Origin: CAWKZT01 sp963854565
GTDB lineage: Bacteria > Actinomycetota > Acidimicrobiia > Acidimicrobiales > JAHEJN01
Length of the DNA stretch: 8,078 nucleotides
Direction of reading: 5' to 3'
Assembly (NCBI GenBank): GCA_963854565.1
Contig: CAWKZT010000079.1
Location: forward strand, 1 to 8,078
Position 1 is the first letter of the stretch, and each line of letters starts with the position of its first letter. Shown one piece after another: positions 6,429 through 8,078 of the stretch. Under the pieces are notes generated by a model. The model searched no databases. It was not told where the DNA came from and saw nothing but the letters and a program-made list of their open reading frames with translations. Both the position numbers and the translations under genes were made by a program.

Positions 6429-6656
6429 ATGGAAAATCGCCCGCTAGGTCGCACCGGAATGCAGGTCAGCCGTTTTGGCCTAGGCGCCATGGTGTTGGGT
6501 GCGTGGGGAAACACCGACCGGCCCGAATGTGAGCGCATCATCAACTCGGCGCTCGACGCAATCGATCAGGTGGTTCCTGCGGGCCACACAATCAATCCCG
6601 CTGACACCGGTTGGGTCTCTCCAGGACTCTCGGTGGAAGCCCGACGACGGGGGTAA
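6429..6656 (+). pseudogene. Aldo/keto reductase remnant: N- and C-termini joined in frame, catalytic core deleted
   Basis: The 75-codon frame begins with an aldo/keto reductase N-terminus (residues 1-44, MENRPLGRTGMQVSRFGLGA ... IINSALDA). It ends with what resembles the C-terminus of the same family (residues about 42-75, DAIDQVVPAGHTINPADTGW ... ARRRG). Full-length members have roughly 310-340 residues. Here the join falls at ALDA-IDQ (6549-6563), just before the point where intact proteins carry the catalytic Asp and Tyr, so all four catalytic residues and nearly the whole barrel are absent. The frame is clean, with no stop or frameshift. It lies 3 bases after the permease gene and 3 bases before the dehydrogenase gene, and its last codons hold the G-rich sequence that may serve as the ribosome site of that gene. 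An expressed microprotein or an assembly collapse are alternatives to a real deletion. The family assignment of both halves is from memory of typical sequences. Confidence 0.75.
6649..6653 (+). promoter_or_regulatory. G-rich probable ribosome site of the dehydrogenase gene
   Basis: GGGGG, overlapping the last codons of the aldo/keto reductase remnant, lies 6 bases before ATG 6660. It is not a perfect Shine-Dalgarno, but it is the only candidate and it is supplied by the retained end of the remnant gene. Confidence 0.4.
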
Positions 6657-6659
6657 CCC

Positions 6660-7694
6660 ATGAAGGCAATGTTTTATACCGAGGCCGGTGGACCCGAGGT
6701 TCTCCAGTACGCAGATGTGGCCGATCCTGAGCCAGGGGCTGGCGATGTCATCGTTGATGTTGCCGCCACGTCGCTGAACCGACTCGATGTCGTGCAGCGA
6801 AACGGGTGGTTCCAGATGCCTGGTTTCGTGTACCCCCATGTTGCGGGGATGGATGTTGCTGGAACGGTCTCCGCCGTTGGCGACAACGTCACCGGCGTCT
6901 CGGTTGGCGATCGAGTTGTGGTCGACCCGTCGCTCGCCGGCGTTGCCGACGATTCCAAACTTGCCGGCCGTGGCGACCTCTACGGCGACCTCGGAGTCAT
7001 CGGGGGAACCGTCGACGGCGGGTACGCCGAGAAATGTCTCGTGCCAGCATCACACGTTTATGCGGTGCCCGACGATATGTCGTTGACGACGGCTGCAACG
7101 TTTCCTACCTGCTATCTCACCGCTGCCCACGCGCTTTTTGATGTTGGTGAGCTGGCCGCGGGCGAGACCGTGATGATCCACGCAGCTGGTTCTGGGCTAT
7201 CGACCGCCGGAATTCAGATGGCGAAGCACGCGGGTGCCACGGTCCTCGCCACTGCTGGCACCGACGAGAAGTGCGAGCGAGCACTCGCGCTTGGTGCCGA
7301 CCATGTCCTTAACAACCGCACCGGCGATGTTGCTGGATTTGCACGGGAGCACACCGAAGGTGCCGGCGTGAACATGGTGTTTGACCATGTTGGTACGGCA
7401 TTGTTCGGGGCATCGCTGTTTGGCCTTGGTGTGCACGGTCGGCTGGTCAACTGCGGCAACTCATCGGGCGATGAAGCAACGATTCCTTCGCTTGGTTACC
7501 TGTTCCACTCCGGCATCAAGATTATGGGGTCAGACCCCTATCGCCCCGAGGAGTTCGGCCCGGTGTGGGACACCTTCTGTTCGGGCGACTTCGAAGTTGT
7601 CATCGACTCCGTGTTCGCGCTCGAAGATGCGGGCGAGGCACAGAACAAGATGTTGGCGAGCGACTTCTTTGGCAAAATCGTCCTGAAGCCATAA
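6660..7694 (+). CDS. Medium-chain dehydrogenase/reductase, quinone oxidoreductase-like, zinc-free
   Basis: The 344-residue protein has the usual MDR plan: an N-terminal GroES-like domain (about 1-135) and a Rossmann nucleotide-binding domain (about 140-290). Family marks are SLNRLDVVQRNG (38-49), PHVAGMDVAGTVSAVGDNV (59-77), GDRVVV (83-88), GGYAEKCLVP (120-129) and the dinucleotide loop HAAGSGLSTAG (174-184). A zinc alcohol dehydrogenase would have Cys and His-Glu ligands; here the GHE position reads GMD, and the lobe that carries four structural cysteines in zinc members (about 90-115) has none. It is therefore probably a zinc-independent NAD(P)H-dependent reductase acting on an enone, quinone or enoyl-CoA-type substrate. 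The cofactor preference is not clear. It follows the remnant gene by 3 bases and precedes the methyltransferase by 4, so it is part of the same transcript. The substrate is unknown. Confidence 0.9.
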   Translation: MKAMFYTEAGGPEVLQYADVADPEPGAGDVIVDVAATSLNRLDVVQRNGWFQMPGFVYPHVAGMDVAGTVSAVGDNVTGVSVGDRVVVDPSLAGVADDSKLAGRGDLYGDLGVIGGTVDGGYAEKCLVPASHVYAVPDDMSLTTAATFPTCYLTAAHALFDVGELAAGETVMIHAAGSGLSTAGIQMAKHAGATVLATAGTDEKCERALALGADHVLNNRTGDVAGFAREHTEGAGVNMVFDHVGTALFGASLFGLGVHGRLVNCGNSSGDEATIPSLGYLFHSGIKIMGSDPYRPEEFGPVWDTFCSGDFEVVIDSVFALEDAGEAQNKMLASDFFGKIVLKP

Positions 7695-7698
7695 CGCT

Positions 7699-8078
7699 AT
7701 GTCCGAGCCACGCGACGCTCCATACCCCGAACTCAAGAAGACCCATACGATGGCCCACAAGGGTCGTCCGTGGACCGATTACAAGCCACCGACATCGGCT
7801 CCGGTGTGGGGCGCTATCGAGGGGCTTGCTCGCTACTACATATTGCTCGCCGCGCTCGAACTCGATGTGTTCGACATAATGCAACGACTCGGGCCTTCGC
7901 GTATCGAAGTAATTGCTGAAGCGATCGGCGCACCCGTCGATCACACTCGCTCATTGCTCGACAGCGTTGTCGCGTTGCAACTGCTCGACCAGTTCACCGG
8001 CACCTACGAGCTCAACGATGCAGCCAAGCGCTACCTCGTGTCCAATGGTCCCGCAACGATGGCCGACCTTATTGCGGT
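7699..8078 (+). CDS. SAM-dependent methyltransferase, N-terminal dimerisation domain (3' end outside window)
   Basis: An open frame starts at ATG 7699, 4 bases after the dehydrogenase stop, and runs off the end: 126 codons with no stop. The first 34 residues are polar and proline-rich. Residues 35-126 look like the winged-helix dimerisation domain of acetylserotonin O-methyltransferase-like enzymes: PVWGAIEGLARYYILLAALE, LDVFDIM, a helix pair IEVIAEAIGAPVDHTRSLLDSVVAL, then LLDQFTGTYELNDAAKRYLV. This matches the family pattern of a helix, a wing with an L-x-x-A-A-x-x-Y-L ending, and then the catalytic domain. The SAM-binding GxGxG motif would lie beyond the window, so activity cannot be confirmed. 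No ribosome site is evident; coupling to the upstream gene is likely. The acceptor may be an oxygen, nitrogen or carbon of a small molecule. A transcriptional regulator with a winged helix is a less likely alternative. Confidence 0.75.
   Translation, partial: MSEPRDAPYPELKKTHTMAHKGRPWTDYKPPTSAPVWGAIEGLARYYILLAALELDVFDIMQRLGPSRIEVIAEAIGAPVDHTRSLLDSVVALQLLDQFTGTYELNDAAKRYLVSNGPATMADLIA

Noticed and set aside
1..8078. Signs of mobile elements, phage, CRISPR or defence genes
   Set aside because: No transposase, integrase, terminal repeats, spacer-repeat pattern or nuclease-type gene was seen on either strand.

Overview
The window is a tightly packed, single-strand block of seven intact or edge-cut protein genes plus one gene remnant, all on the + strand. 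Genes overlap by 1-4 bases or are separated by at most 6 bases, apart from a single 67-base gap at 1507-1573. The GC-rich but not extreme base composition, the lipoprotein signal ending in AAAC-GSDD, the acidic AEEP linker in the binding protein and the strong AGGAGG site suggest an actinobacterium, possibly of the Acidimicrobiia type. That placement is an inference from style and not from a marker gene.

Layout: (1) 2-340 is the C-terminal end of an acyl-CoA synthetase-type AMP-forming ligase. It overlaps (2) 337-1506, a Rieske non-heme iron oxygenase alpha subunit with every metal ligand present. After the only real intergenic gap comes a four-gene BMP/Nup-type ABC importer: (3) 1574-2794 lipoprotein binding protein, (4) 2794-4383 double-domain ATPase, (5) 4380-5486 and (6) 5490-6425 two BPD_transp_2 permeases. 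(7) 6429-6656 is a 75-codon gene whose first part is the N-terminus of an aldo/keto reductase and whose last part is the C-terminus of the same family, with the whole catalytic middle missing in frame. (8) 6660-7694 is a medium-chain dehydrogenase/quinone oxidoreductase without zinc ligands. (9) 7699 onward is the N-terminal dimerisation part of a SAM methyltransferase cut by the window end.

How they may work together: the family knowledge for BMP-type importers points to uptake of a small polar solute, with nucleosides the best-known case. Here the importer sits between an acid-CoA ligase with a Rieske oxygenase and an NAD(P)-dependent oxidoreductase with a methyltransferase. The simplest reading is a catabolic cluster that imports an unknown organic compound and then activates, oxygenates and reduces it. 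The substrate cannot be read from the sequence, and the ferredoxin/reductase partner for the oxygenase is not in the window.

The points most worth a second look are: a near-perfect 16-bp hairpin buried in the first codons of the ATPase gene, just after the binding-protein gene; the in-frame deletion remnant of an aldo/keto reductase; an unusually cysteine-rich binding protein with a repetitive acidic linker and an EF-hand-like loop; and an ATPase in which every defect falls in one of the two ATP sites. I saw no RNA gene, mobile element, CRISPR array or convincing intrinsic terminator.
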